A DNA stretch of 64,000 nt from Pseudomonadota bacterium. Its GTDB lineage: Bacteria > Pseudomonadota > Alphaproteobacteria > Rickettsiales > UBA6187. The translations under genes and the position numbers were made by a program. The stretch spans positions 557,615 to 621,614 of the forward strand of contig JAQCEY010000001.1 in NCBI GenBank assembly GCA_027620075.1, read 5' to 3'. The notes below the pieces were generated by a model that had not been told where the DNA came from, searched no databases, and was given only the letters and a program-made list of their open reading frames with translations. The stretch's first letter is position 1; the number at the start of each line of letters is the position of its first letter. Positions 34,598-43,502 of the stretch are shown piece after piece.

Positions 34598-35914
34598 TTA
34601 TAACAACGGAGACCATGCAGGATCCGAGCCGTCCATCGGTGTTTTTACAAGCCTTTTATTGTAACCTGTTAAATCTACCGAGTATATTTGCCACTCACCT
34701 TCTTTGTCACCCCTGTTTTTTTCCTGCCTTGCAAACATTATCACTCTACCGTTTGGCGACCATGTCGGTCCTTCATCAAGATAACTTTCGGTAAGCAGCC
34801 TTTCCCCCGACCCGTCGGTTCTCATTACACCTATAAAGAAACTGCCTTTATACATTTTGGTAAATGCTATCAGATCTCCCCTTGGCGACCATACGGGCGT
34901 TCCATACCTTCCCTGACCGAAACTTATACGCCTTACATTATTCCCGTTCTTATCCATAACATATAACTGCTGGCTTCCGCCCCTGTCGGAGTTGAAAACT
35001 ATACTCTTTCCGTCAGGCGAAAATGACGGGGAGGTGTCAATCGCACCGTTATCGGTAAGTCTTTTTTGCGTTTTTGTTCTAAGATCCATAGTAAATATCT
35101 CGCTATTACCTCCGACCGAGGAAGACAAAATAACCGACTTTCCGTCAGGGGCAAAACGTGGGGCAAAAGACATGCCGCTAAAATTACCGACCACTTCCCT
35201 TTCTTTAGTATCCACATCAAGAATATAGACTTTAGGCACATTATTAGAATAGGTCATATATATAACCTTCTGTGCGGTAGGCGAGAATCTGGGAGTCAAC
35301 ACCAACTCGCTTCCGTCGGTCAGGTAGCGATGATTCGCCCCGTCCTGATCCATTATGGCAAGACGTTTGACTCTCTTTATTGCAGGACCGCTTTCGGAAA
35401 CATAAACTATCCTTGTATCAAAATACCCGCTTTCACCGGTCAGCCTTGAATATATCTCGTCAGCCATAAGGTGGGCTATTCTACGCCAGTTATTCCTGTT
35501 CGTGCTATATGACTTACCGGATATCTGCTGTTGGGCGTGCGTATCCCATAAGCGGAATTCCATTTCAAATTCATTATTAGCTATTAAATTTATCCCTCCG
35601 GTAGCCAGTGCCGATGCGTTTATCCCCGTCCATGACGGAAATTCGGGAACGGTAGCACTGCTGTTTATTTTCTGTATAAAAGCCTTACGGGTGATTGAAC
35701 GGAAAAGCCCCGAACTTATCAGGTCTTTTTCCACTACATTGATTATTTTTTCCCCAAGTGCCACCGCCTCAGGATTATCGCTACCAAGATAAGGTAATGC
35801 TATAGGCAACGGCTCTACATTACCTTGCGTAATATCAATACTTATTATCGCATTGGCATTTTGAGAGAATAACAGAAAAATAACAACTGACAGAATTTTA
35901 AAAATATTTTTCAT
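34598..35914 (-). CDS. tolB: Tol-Pal system beta-propeller protein TolB
   Basis: A 438-residue periplasmic protein. The signal peptide ends near ANA (about residue 22). The N-terminal domain (about 24-160) is followed by a C-terminal propeller whose blades show the repeated P-x-FSPDG and TDLRT patterns ([65 protein letters not shown]). It links Pal to the TolA arm. Confidence 0.96.
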   Translation of the reverse strand: MKNIFKILSVVIFLLFSQNANAIISIDITQGNVEPLPIALPYLGSDNPEAVALGEKIINVVEKDLISSGLFRSITRKAFIQKINSSATVPEFPSWTGINASALATGGINLIANNEFEMEFRLWDTHAQQQISGKSYSTNRNNWRRIAHLMADEIYSRLTGESGYFDTRIVYVSESGPAIKRVKRLAIMDQDGANHRYLTDGSELVLTPRFSPTAQKVIYMTYSNNVPKVYILDVDTKEREVVGNFSGMSFAPRFAPDGKSVILSSSVGGNSEIFTMDLRTKTQKRLTDNGAIDTSPSFSPDGKSIVFNSDRGGSQQLYVMDKNGNNVRRISFGQGRYGTPVWSPRGDLIAFTKMYKGSFFIGVMRTDGSGERLLTESYLDEGPTWSPNGRVIMFARQEKNRGDKEGEWQIYSVDLTGYNKRLVKTPMDGSDPAWSPLL

Positions 35915-36069
35915 TTCGGCTCTAACTAATTAATTAATTTCACGGTCTAATTCTTGTTTTGCAGAGGGTTCTACAGTAAATTCTAAATTCATTCTCTATG
36001 AGAGAAACTTCATTACCGGAAATTATAACAAATTAACAAATTTTCAAGTTGCAAATATGCATAAGAACA

Positions 36070-36957
36070 TTAATACATCATCTGCGACGGGTCGAAATTT
36101 ATTTCCATCTCACGCCAGCCCTCTTTTACAGCAAATTTTTCAGGCGGCAAGTCCTTTAAAGGGCTGGATTTTCTCACGGCCCTTTCCGCACTATCTACCA
36201 ACGCCCTATATATGGGGTCGCTATTATACCTAAAACTATCTTTTCTTTTTATACTCTTTACATTCCCTTCAATATCCAAAGTGATTATTAAGGTTGCCGT
36301 CAGCCTATGAACATCTTTAGCCCCCGAAAAGGAGATTGTAGACCAGTTTTCCATTATCTGACGTATTATCGCACCTTTTTCGCTTTCACTAAGAGGCAGA
36401 CCCGGTTTATAATCGGACTCCTCACTATTATTAAACATATCCTCAATATCGGAAAAATCGACCTCCTCGCCTTTGGTAGCTTCTTTCGGCTTAGACTCTA
36501 TATCTTCAATAGTCTTTAATACCGATCCAAATAAATCCTCTTGCGGTTCTTCTTTCTTGACTACCTTTTTTTCTTCTTTTTTAGGCGGTGGAGGTTTTGC
36601 TATAGGCTTAACATCTTTTTGTACTATTTTAGGTTCCGACTTTGGTTTCTCGACAACTTTAGGGGTTTGCGGCTTAGGTTCGGGTTCCGACATTTTAGGC
36701 TTTGGTTTTACGGTAGGGTCGGGCTGTGCAGGTTTTACATTTGCCGTCTGACTGGTAGGAATCTTAGGTCTGGCTTTAGGCACAACCTTTTTTTGAGCTT
36801 TGGGTTTTACATTGGTAAACTCACCTATGGGAAGTATTTCAACTACAATAGCACTATGCTCCGTAAGCTTCTTTTCATAGAAACTAGGCAAGCCGAATAG
36901 TATCACCGCGAAAAATATCACGTGCAGTATGGCAGAAAATATTACTCCTGAACGCAT
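36070..36957 (-). CDS. tolA: TolA-like periplasm-spanning protein
   Basis: A 295-residue protein with one N-terminal membrane anchor (about 5-25) and a long Pro/Lys-rich stretch (about 50-150, for example PKPKMSEPEPKP). The C-terminal domain (about 190-295) resembles TonB/TolA ends, with LTATLIITLDIEG and YRALVDSAERAVRKS. Position between tolR and tolB identifies it. It carries the force made by TolQR across the periplasm. It is 14 bases behind tolR. Confidence 0.88.
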   Translation of the reverse strand: MRSGVIFSAILHVIFFAVILFGLPSFYEKKLTEHSAIVVEILPIGEFTNVKPKAQKKVVPKARPKIPTSQTANVKPAQPDPTVKPKPKMSEPEPKPQTPKVVEKPKSEPKIVQKDVKPIAKPPPPKKEEKKVVKKEEPQEDLFGSVLKTIEDIESKPKEATKGEEVDFSDIEDMFNNSEESDYKPGLPLSESEKGAIIRQIMENWSTISFSGAKDVHRLTATLIITLDIEGNVKSIKRKDSFRYNSDPIYRALVDSAERAVRKSSPLKDLPPEKFAVKEGWREMEINFDPSQMMY

Positions 36958-36971
36958 TATATATTCTCCGG

Positions 36972-37400
36972 TTATCCCCCGATTTCAGTCAGCAAGGCAA
37001 CTTTATTAAAGCCTGCGGAGTTTATTTTTCCCACAACTTCCATAACTTTTCCATAATCAATATTTCTGTCACCCCTGACAAATATCCTCACATCTTTTTT
37101 CTCGCCCGATATAGCCTGCAATTTTGCTACTAACTCGTTTTTATCTACCTTTGATTCCTGAATATAAACATCGCCTTTGGCATCAACGGTAACAGACAAA
37201 GGCTCGTCCTGTCCTGTAACCGGAGAGGCATTAGTTTCGGGCAGGTCAACCGTCACCCCCGCAACCATCAAAGGGGACGTTACCATAAATATAATAAGTA
37301 AAACCAGCATTACGTCCACCATCGGCGTAACGTTAATTTCAGCAACAGGATGATAGTTCCTGTTAATTCTTCCGCTATGTTTATTGGCTAACATTCCCAT
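36972..37400 (-). CDS. tolR: Tol-Pal system protein TolR
   Basis: A 142-residue ExbD/TolR protein with one membrane segment (about 25-45, PMVDVMLVLLIIFMVTSPL). The Asp in the membrane segment is the proton-carrying residue. The periplasmic part is short. It begins 3 bases behind tolQ, with GAGGAG before the start inside the end of tolQ, so translation is coupled. Confidence 0.95.
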   Translation of the reverse strand: MGMLANKHSGRINRNYHPVAEINVTPMVDVMLVLLIIFMVTSPLMVAGVTVDLPETNASPVTGQDEPLSVTVDAKGDVYIQESKVDKNELVAKLQAISGEKKDVRIFVRGDRNIDYGKVMEVVGKINSAGFNKVALLTEIGG

Positions 37401-37403
37401 GGC

Positions 37404-38132
37404 TTACTCCTCGTTATGCGCAAGAACGGTGCTAAGCTCATTTGCGTAATCTTCAAGTTTACTTGCAACTTTTCTTATTTCATTGCTAAACAGGTTGTAA
37501 AAAACTACGGCAGGTATGGCGGCGAAAAGTCCTATTGCGGTTGCAAGCAGGGCTTCGGCAATACCGGGGGCAACAACTGCCAAAGTCGTGTTCTTTGTGG
37601 CAGCGATAGCCTGAAAGCTGTTCACAATACCCCATACCGTACCGAACAGCCCTATAAACGGTGCGGCAGAACCGACCGTTGCCAATATGATAAGATTATT
37701 TTCCATTTTCTCTATATAATTATTCTTAACCCTGCTCAAGGAATTATATATCCTTTCTTTATACTGGTTCAGAATTTGGGCATCGGCTCTTTTTTGTAAT
37801 GCCGAAGGGGCGTTTTGTACTTCCTTCATGCCTTCTATGAACATGGCAGCCATAGCACTTCCGGGATCCGACTTGTTAACCCTACCATATAGTGCTTTAT
37901 ACCCTTTACTTGAGCGGTACGCGTTCTCAAAAATTGCCGACTTATAACGCATTCTCCTATAGCTACTCCACTTACTATAAACGATTGCCCAACACCAAAA
38001 AGAAGATGCGACCAATAAGAACATTACAAACTTAACAACCATATCAGACTGTGCAATAAGTCCCCAAACCGACATATCAACCGACGCAACACTACCTGCA
38101 ACCGTTGCAACATCAACTGCATTTGATGCCAT
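37404..38132 (-). CDS. tolQ: Tol-Pal system protein TolQ
   Basis: A 242-residue ExbB/TolQ inner-membrane protein. Three membrane segments are at about 33-55, 145-165 and 185-208 (GSAAPFIGLFGTVWGI and PGIAEALLATAIGLFAAIPAVVFYN, typical of the motor subunit). It is the first gene of tolQRAB-pal; AGGGAGG lies about 5 bases before the ATG. The promoter must lie in 38133-38370, which is AT-rich and has no other recognisable feature. Confidence 0.96.
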   Translation of the reverse strand: MASNAVDVATVAGSVASVDMSVWGLIAQSDMVVKFVMFLLVASSFWCWAIVYSKWSSYRRMRYKSAIFENAYRSSKGYKALYGRVNKSDPGSAMAAMFIEGMKEVQNAPSALQKRADAQILNQYKERIYNSLSRVKNNYIEKMENNLIILATVGSAAPFIGLFGTVWGIVNSFQAIAATKNTTLAVVAPGIAEALLATAIGLFAAIPAVVFYNLFSNEIRKVASKLEDYANELSTVLAHNEE

Positions 38133-38384
38133 AGAACCTCCCTTTTTTTAATATTTATCGTATCGGCATATACAATTTATGAAATTTTATAAAAACGCAA
38201 TATTTATAAATTAATATCAGACCTTCGGCTATTAATATAGAGTGGGATTTACAAAAGGCAATATAACAAATTTTCACGAAACAACAATCACACGGACTAA
38301 ATACACTCAATAAGCTCACAATTATTAAAAACTTAAACAGTTTAACCACATGCCGCAATTAGCATATAGGAGCGATGAAAAATC

Positions 38385-38555
38385 ATGACCAAATCAAAAA
38401 ATCCTTTACCGAGCATCGAAGAAGAAAAACGACCTGAATCTGACAATCTTAATCATGACTCGGCATACTGACTTCTGCCGGCAATAGAAGCCATAGAACA
38501 GAATATTAAAACTACGGAAAAAAGAGAACATTATTATAAAAATAAAAGGGGTTAG
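38385..38555 (+). pseudogene. Small gene interrupted by an in-frame TGA
   Basis: From ATG 38385, with AGGAG 12 bases before it, the frame reads 28 codons (NPLPSIEEEKRPESDN) to TGA at 38469, then 27 more sense codons (LLPAIEAIEQNIKTTEKR) to TAG at 38553. The second stop abuts an intrinsic terminator, so a transcription unit with this extent is likely. Either the gene carries a nonsense mutation or TGA is read through. TGA is a normal stop elsewhere (nadA). No family is recognised. Confidence 0.4.
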
Positions 38556-38576
38556 CACAAAAAACTAACCCTTTTT
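38544..38576 (+). terminator. Intrinsic terminator of the small gene at 38385
   Basis: Stem GGGTTAG/CTAACCC (38549-38555 with 38565-38571), loop CACAAAAAA, then TTTTT. The flanking A-run and T-run also allow use from the minus strand for the gene ending at 38602. Confidence 0.8.
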
Positions 38577-38601
38577 ATTTATAAAACACGAACTACAAAT
38601 C

Positions 38602-38859
38602 TTACTTTTTCTTAGCGGTAGTAGTAGATTTAGTTGTTTTTGCCTCGCAGGCAACGTACATATAATGCCTTACATTAATTAATAAGATAAGGAACAATAT
38701 TGTATCTGCTACGGATATTTGACCGAATACCTTATCCAGACCGATAGTTAGCATAACTCCGAGAATTATCTTAACCACACCTATTACAACTAAAAGCATT
38801 AGTCCCAATACAATCAACGGACCGATTGACTCAATTTGCATCTTTTGAAAATTTATCAT
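38602..38859 (-). CDS. Small membrane protein
   Basis: An 85-residue protein with two hydrophobic segments (about 12-38, IGPLIVLGLMLLVVIGVV, and 49-64, VADTILFLILLINV) and a Lys/Thr-rich tail (KTTKSTTTAKKK). The segments and tail suggest an inner-membrane protein with a cytoplasmic C-terminus. No family is recognised. AAAGAGGGG lies before the start. It lies alone between the tol operon and the rluB-type gene. Confidence 0.6.
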   Translation of the reverse strand: MINFQKMQIESIGPLIVLGLMLLVVIGVVKIILGVMLTIGLDKVFGQISVADTILFLILLINVRHYMYVACEAKTTKSTTTAKKK

Positions 38860-39123
38860 TTTAAAAACCCCTCTTTTTAATTAAGATAAACACAGCAACC
38901 AACCATTGGTATCAGGCTAACCGTAAAAATATGTCAACCTTGTGTTTTTATTAAACAAATACAGTTTAGAAGTATAACAACCATTAATTAAAATTTAGTT
39001 AACATAATTAATTTGTATTTTATTAACCGTTTCAGGAAGAATCTAATTAATGACATTAATTGTATTTGGCATTGCTAACTAAACATAGTTTTTGTATTTA
39101 ATATCAAAATTGTTAATATTTGT

Positions 39124-39190
39124 GTCATGCCGAACTTGTTTCAGCATCTGCTCTGAAACAAAAAGATACTGAAATAAATTCAGTATGACG
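39124..39190. repeat. Bipartite palindrome, GTCATGCCGAAC type
   Basis: The left arm from 39124 (GTCATGCCGAACTTGTTTCA) is the inverted relative of the right arm ending 39190 (TGAAATAAATTCAGTATGACG). It has the same outer GTCAT/ATGAC ends as the elements at 15243 and 31429 but a different core. The rest of 38860-39247 is AT-rich with no gene; TTGGCATTGCTAAC at 39066 recurs at 31390. Confidence 0.6.
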
Positions 39191-39247
39191 AAAATTATGT
39201 TTAGTTAAGCAACGCCCCGTGTTTTATAGATTAAAGGAAAAGCATCA

Positions 39248-39967
39248 ATGCAGGATTCAAACCGCATCGCCAAAGTAATCGCAAGGTCGGGTCTTTGTTC
39301 CAGACGTGATGCTGAAAAATGGATTTTAGCAGGACGTGTTAAGATTGACGGGAAAATAATTGATAAACCTTCAATTAACGTCACTGATAAAAATACTATA
39401 CTTGTTGATGACAAACCGCTTCCGAAAATAGAAGAAGAAAAATTGTGGATTTTCCATAAACCTAAGGGGTGTATAACATCTACCGACGACCCTCAAGGCA
39501 GACAGACCGTATTTGACCTGTTACCAAAAGATATGCCGAGAGTTATAACCATAGGCAGGCTTGATTATAATACCGAGGGTCTGCTCTTGCTTACAAACAG
39601 CGGAGAGCTGGCAAGGTATATAGAGCTTCCCTCTACCGGCTGGGTTAGAACCTATAGGGTCAGGGCTTTCGGGAATCTAAATAAAAACAAACTTGAAGAT
39701 ATAAAAAACGGTGTTGTAATTGACAAAATAAAATACGCTCCGGCAAAAATAAACGTTGAACGTTCAAATAATAAGAACCACTGGATTACAATTTCAATAA
39801 CGGAAGGAAAAAACCGAGAGGTAAGGAAACTACTTGAATATACGGGTCTTAGCGTAAACAGATTGATACGTACCTCATACGGAATTTTTGAACTTGGAAA
39901 ACTACCGGTAGGAAAAACTATTCAAATTCCACAAAAAACACTGTATGATGCAAAAGTTTTAAAGTAA
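39248..39967 (+). CDS. rluB: rRNA pseudouridine synthase, RluB/RsuA family
   Basis: A 239-residue enzyme that converts uridine to pseudouridine in rRNA. An S4 RNA-binding domain (about 4-50, IAKVIARSGLCSRRDAEKWI) precedes the catalytic domain with D106 in GRLDYNTEGLLLLTN and the late motif GKNREVRKLLE. RluB is more likely than RsuA from the S4 start and length, but this is not certain. AAAGGAAAAG precedes the ATG. It begins a tight three-gene run with the carrier-like gene and rsmD. Confidence 0.9.
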   Translation: MQDSNRIAKVIARSGLCSRRDAEKWILAGRVKIDGKIIDKPSINVTDKNTILVDDKPLPKIEEEKLWIFHKPKGCITSTDDPQGRQTVFDLLPKDMPRVITIGRLDYNTEGLLLLTNSGELARYIELPSTGWVRTYRVRAFGNLNKNKLEDIKNGVVIDKIKYAPAKINVERSNNKNHWITISITEGKNREVRKLLEYTGLSVNRLIRTSYGIFELGKLPVGKTIQIPQKTLYDAKVLK

Positions 39968-39982
39968 CTTACAAAAGGCAGT

Positions 39983-40783
39983 ATGGATAATAACGGACAA
40001 AAAGCTACATCTAAACATTCCGATATAAAATCAATCGCAAAAGAAACGGCAATAATAGCAGCATCAAATTCTGTCTGCACACCTATAAACTATGTGTTGG
40101 AAACCATCAAAACAAAGAAACAGCAAAAAACCGACAGGTCATATACTTCTTTAGTTTCCGGTTTATATGAAAAAGGCGGTGCTTCAAGATTTTTCAGGGG
40201 TTATCCGTCATATCTGGTTAGAAATACGGCAGGTTGTTTTTTCGGTAGCAGTGCTATAGTAGCGTCCATTCATACGTTAAAAGACTCCGATACCCCCCTT
40301 CCCGCAAAAATGGCAATAGCTTCAATAGCCGAAGGTACGGCGGAAACAATGCTTTTTCCGGTAGAGATATCCGAACTTGCTGCAAAAACATCAAAATCCG
40401 GCAGTACAAATTATGCCGACAATATCTTTACTAAAGAGGTTTTACAAAAAGGTGCGAATGCTTCCGTGCATGCGTTATCAAGGAACATCACTTATGGTGC
40501 CGGCATCGTAATACCTTACATGATGAACAGCTCTCCGACGGTTAGCTTTACTACCGGCATAGCGGCAGGTCTTATATCTCTTCCGTTTGATGTTATGGCT
40601 ACTAAATCTTTTGCGGAAAACACAAACATACGCCAAACATACACTAATTTACTAAAAGCCGATAAACGTACGGCATTTGCAGGAGCGGCATTACGAGGAA
40701 TGCAGATCGGATTATACTCACTGGCGACCAATCAGGCACTCCATTATATTGATAACCGACAGCAACAATCTATAGGTAGGTAA
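39983..40783 (+). CDS. Mitochondrial-carrier-like protein
   Basis: A 266-residue protein with three related units of about 75-95 residues, each with the P-x-[D/E/N] element of the mitochondrial carrier family: P34-I-N36 (CTPINYVLETIKTKKQ), P126-V-E128 (LFPVEISELAAK) and P201-F-D203 (LPFDVMATKS). Unit 1 ends GGASRFFRGYPSYLVRNTAG, close to the carrier pattern of a G-x-x-x-[FL]-[YF]-x-G turn and second helix; unit 3 ends FAGAALRGMQIGLYSLATNQ in the same place. Bacterial members are rare; LncP of Legionella is a secreted effector placed in host mitochondria. The gene starts 15 bases behind the rluB-type gene and ends 4 bases before rsmD, so it was inserted into a housekeeping run. It could be an effector or a bacterial membrane carrier. 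Confidence 0.65.
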   Translation: MDNNGQKATSKHSDIKSIAKETAIIAASNSVCTPINYVLETIKTKKQQKTDRSYTSLVSGLYEKGGASRFFRGYPSYLVRNTAGCFFGSSAIVASIHTLKDSDTPLPAKMAIASIAEGTAETMLFPVEISELAAKTSKSGSTNYADNIFTKEVLQKGANASVHALSRNITYGAGIVIPYMMNSSPTVSFTTGIAAGLISLPFDVMATKSFAENTNIRQTYTNLLKADKRTAFAGAALRGMQIGLYSLATNQALHYIDNRQQQSIGR

Positions 40784-40787
40784 TATT

Positions 40788-41354
40788 ATGCGTGTAATAT
40801 CAGGAAAACATCGTGGGCGGACAATTCAAACCGTAAGCAGCAAAAAACTGCGTCCCACAACAGGCATGGCACGTGAGGCTATTTTCAACATTCTCAGTCA
40901 TGGAAAATACTCCGACGACGGAGAGAGCCTGATTACAGGAGCAAATATCCTCGATTTATTCTGCGGTTGCGGTGCATTATCAATGGAAGCTCTTTCAAGG
41001 GGTGCTTCAAGTGTTACTTTAATAGATATTGATAAAGAACATCTGGATATAGCACGCAAGAATATAACTACGATAGGTGAAGAGCAAAAGGCTGTTTTTA
41101 TCCGCAGCGATTCTTCCACCCCTCCCCCTGCCCGTATTCCATGTGAAGTTATTTTCCTTGACCCTCCTTACAATCAGAGTCTGGTAATCAAGTCGTTGAA
41201 GGGAATTGTTGCGGGGAACTGGCTTGCACCTGACGCTATAATAATCGTAGAGACCGATTTCAGGGAAGATATAGAATTTCCCGAACAATTTAAAGAACTT
41301 GACGACAGGAAGTACGGAAACAGTCGCATCAGGATATTAAAATGGCTTGGTTAA
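40788..41354 (+). CDS. rsmD: 16S rRNA (guanine(966)-N(2))-methyltransferase RsmD
   Basis: Methylates G966 of 16S rRNA. The 188-residue protein starts MRVISGKHRGR, has RPTTGMAREAIFNIL, the SAM site LDLFCGCGALSMEALSRGA and the catalytic FLDPPYN. Length and motifs are typical. It follows the carrier-like gene after 4 bases. Confidence 0.96.
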   Translation: MRVISGKHRGRTIQTVSSKKLRPTTGMAREAIFNILSHGKYSDDGESLITGANILDLFCGCGALSMEALSRGASSVTLIDIDKEHLDIARKNITTIGEEQKAVFIRSDSSTPPPARIPCEVIFLDPPYNQSLVIKSLKGIVAGNWLAPDAIIIVETDFREDIEFPEQFKELDDRKYGNSRIRILKWLG

Positions 41355-41408
41355 AAATTCTTTTCGTTAGCAATTGTAAATTAAAAACAGCTTTGATATA
41401 AACGAATC

Positions 41409-42077
41409 ATGAGAAGCTTATACCATTTTCCATTATGTCCGTTTTCCAGAAAGGTAAGGATACTACTTGCCGAGAAGGGGTTGAGCTTCGAGCTTATTAA
41501 TGAAAATTACTGGAAAAGAAGAAAGGCATTCGCAAGACTAAACCCTGCTATGCAGGTTCCCGTACTAATTGAGCCGAGCGGTCTTATTGTTCCGGACAGT
41601 TATTCAATATGTGAATATTTAGAAGAAAGATATCCTGAAATCAGGCTACTGGGCAGAACATTAGAGCAAAACATTGAAATAAGAAGATTATCTTCATGGT
41701 TTGACAATAAGTTCTATAACGAGGTGGGCAAATATTTGCTAAATGAAAAGGTTATGAGATATTTAACAGGAAACGGCGAGCCGTGTTCCGATGCTATCCG
41801 TGCGGGTAAAACGAATATAATACCGCATATGGAATATTTTAAGTACCTTACACGTAGCGACAAGTGGCTTACGGGCGAAAGGCTAACACTTGCGGATATA
41901 ACCGCTTCTGCACATTTATCTGTTTTAGATTTTCTGGGCGAAGTTCCTTGGGATAATTATCCTGATGTCAAGGAATGGTATGCACAAATAAAATCACGCC
42001 CAAGCTTTAGACCCATTCTTGCAGATAGGGTCGTCGGCTATATACCTCCGGTGTATTATGCAGATCTTGATTTTTAA
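41409..42077 (+). CDS. Glutathione S-transferase family protein
   Basis: A 222-residue GST. The N-terminal thioredoxin-like domain has YHFPLCPFSRKVRILLAEKGL, with a cysteine (CPFS) in the catalytic position, and the glutathione-binding VPVLIEPSG and DSYSICEYLEERYP. The helical C-terminal domain has WLTGERLTLADITASAHL. Substrate unknown. It is 54 bases behind rsmD and 98 bases before tRNA-Phe. Confidence 0.9.
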   Translation: MRSLYHFPLCPFSRKVRILLAEKGLSFELINENYWKRRKAFARLNPAMQVPVLIEPSGLIVPDSYSICEYLEERYPEIRLLGRTLEQNIEIRRLSSWFDNKFYNEVGKYLLNEKVMRYLTGNGEPCSDAIRAGKTNIIPHMEYFKYLTRSDKWLTGERLTLADITASAHLSVLDFLGEVPWDNYPDVKEWYAQIKSRPSFRPILADRVVGYIPPVYYADLDF

Positions 42078-42175
42078 TTATCTGTTTTTGAATAATTTTT
42101 AAAATAACAGTCAAAAGTCTCTGGACAATCCTTGAATTTTGCCTTATAAGCATCACCTCTTTATATTACATAAAA

Positions 42176-42251
42176 GGTCTGATAGCTCAGTTGGTAGAGC
42201 AAGGGACTGAAAATCCCTGTGTCGCTGGTTCGATTCCAGCTCAGACCACCA
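42176..42251 (+). tRNA. tRNA-Phe (anticodon GAA)
   Basis: A 76-base cloverleaf: acceptor GGTCTGA/TCAGACC, D-arm GCTC-AGTTGGTA-GAGC, anticodon stem AGGGA/TCCCT with loop CTGAAAA (anticodon GAA), T-arm GCTGG-TTCGATT-CCAGC, discriminator A and encoded CCA. An integrase gene ends 90 bases behind it, so its 3' end is the likely integration site of the second element. I found no second copy of its 3' end in the window. Confidence 0.96.
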
Positions 42252-42341
42252 CTTTTAAGGCTTTCAGCATATCGCTCTGTGTAATTCCTGTGTAATTGTG
42301 CAAAAATACTTCATTAACTTTACCATGAAATATTTTATCCT

Positions 42342-43484
42342 CTACGGCCTTTTTACTCTGTAACGTTCTTCTAATTTATCCATAGCAGCTTGTATATGTG
42401 TGCCGTTCTGGTGGCTATAGCGTTCAACCATCAATAATGTTTTATGGCCTGATATACGTTTTACCGTAGGTAGATCAACACCTGCTTGCACAAGGTGAGT
42501 GATGGCGGTATGCCGCAATGTATGCCGAACAATAACCTTTGGATCAAGTCCGGCGGCAGCTACAGCACGTTTAAAAGGTTTTTCTATATTTACTGTGTGC
42601 CCAGTACGTGAGGCTTCTGAAGGGAATAACCATTCTTGCCCTGGCCGGGCAACTTCTATATACCCCTTTAAAAATCCAGCAAGATGTGAAGTAATAGGCT
42701 GCTCGCGGCTTCCTGCTTTAGCTTGCGCTATATGGATTATATTCCTATCAATATCAATGTTTTTGACTCGTATTGATAATATTTCCATACGCCGCATACC
42801 AGTTTCTAATCCAATAACAATGAAAGGGTATAAATGCGGGTGCTGGTCGTGCTTGGCTTCTTCCACGAGACGCGCCGCTTGCTCGGTGGTTAAATATACA
42901 ATCCTTGAAGGCTCCTCTTTTAGCTTTTTTATGACACAAGGCTTATTATTAATCCACTTCCACTCAATAGCTTTGCTTAATAAATGTGACAAAGCTGCCA
43001 AATCCCTGTTAATTGTACCATTCTTTGCGCCCTCTTCCTGGCGCTTCTTTTTAAAGCGCTCAATGTCAAATGTAGATATTTGTGGCAACGGCTTATCCCC
43101 TAACATTGCCGCAACATGCTGGGTTAAACGGCGTTTCTTGGCATGAATATCTTTGCCGCCCTCTTGCCCTAATTTTTCAATATATTCATCTACAGCCCTG
43201 CGTAATGTAAAAACGGTTTTCCTACCTTTGGGCAAATTAAGCCTGCCACTTCTTGCGTCCGCTCGTGCCTGATTAATAAATTCCTCTGCTTTTTCTCTTG
43301 TCACCCCTTCGCTTTCTTTACCGATAACGCGGTGAACGCGCATACCGTCAACCATTATATTTACTGTAAAACGGCCATCACTATTCATAAGACGTTCAAA
43401 CGTGATGCCGTTTTCTGAGAGTGTTCCACCTGCGGTAAGTTTGCGTAAGTTAGGGCGGGTTAGTTTTAAGAATTTTTGTGCCAT
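42342..43484 (-). CDS. Tyrosine recombinase (phage-type integrase)
   Basis: A 380-residue integrase. The N-terminal region (about 1-85) is arm-binding-like, the core-binding domain covers about 90-190, and the catalytic domain about 205-375. Catalytic residues are the Arg in ETGMRRMEIL, the HTLRHTAITHL box with H and R, the His of SGHKTLL and the Tyr of VERYSHQ: the set is complete. It is unlike the P4-type integrase at 2908. It points towards tRNA-Phe. The ribbon-helix-helix gene lies 18 bases upstream on the same strand. Confidence 0.93.
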   Translation of the reverse strand: MAQKFLKLTRPNLRKLTAGGTLSENGITFERLMNSDGRFTVNIMVDGMRVHRVIGKESEGVTREKAEEFINQARADARSGRLNLPKGRKTVFTLRRAVDEYIEKLGQEGGKDIHAKKRRLTQHVAAMLGDKPLPQISTFDIERFKKKRQEEGAKNGTINRDLAALSHLLSKAIEWKWINNKPCVIKKLKEEPSRIVYLTTEQAARLVEEAKHDQHPHLYPFIVIGLETGMRRMEILSIRVKNIDIDRNIIHIAQAKAGSREQPITSHLAGFLKGYIEVARPGQEWLFPSEASRTGHTVNIEKPFKRAVAAAGLDPKVIVRHTLRHTAITHLVQAGVDLPTVKRISGHKTLLMVERYSHQNGTHIQAAMDKLEERYRVKRP

Positions 43485-43502
43485 GCAGACTATTCCTTAG
43501 GA

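Noticed and set aside
38375-38437. A 20-codon frame starting 10 bases before the small gene at 38385
   Set aside because: The ribosome-binding spacing is only 2 bases and the frame ends early; the 38385 frame fits the terminator position better.
38469-38471. TGA read as tryptophan throughout the genome
   Set aside because: nadA and the P4-type integrase end naturally at TGA, and tryptophan is encoded by TGG in the core genes, so a general code change is not supported.
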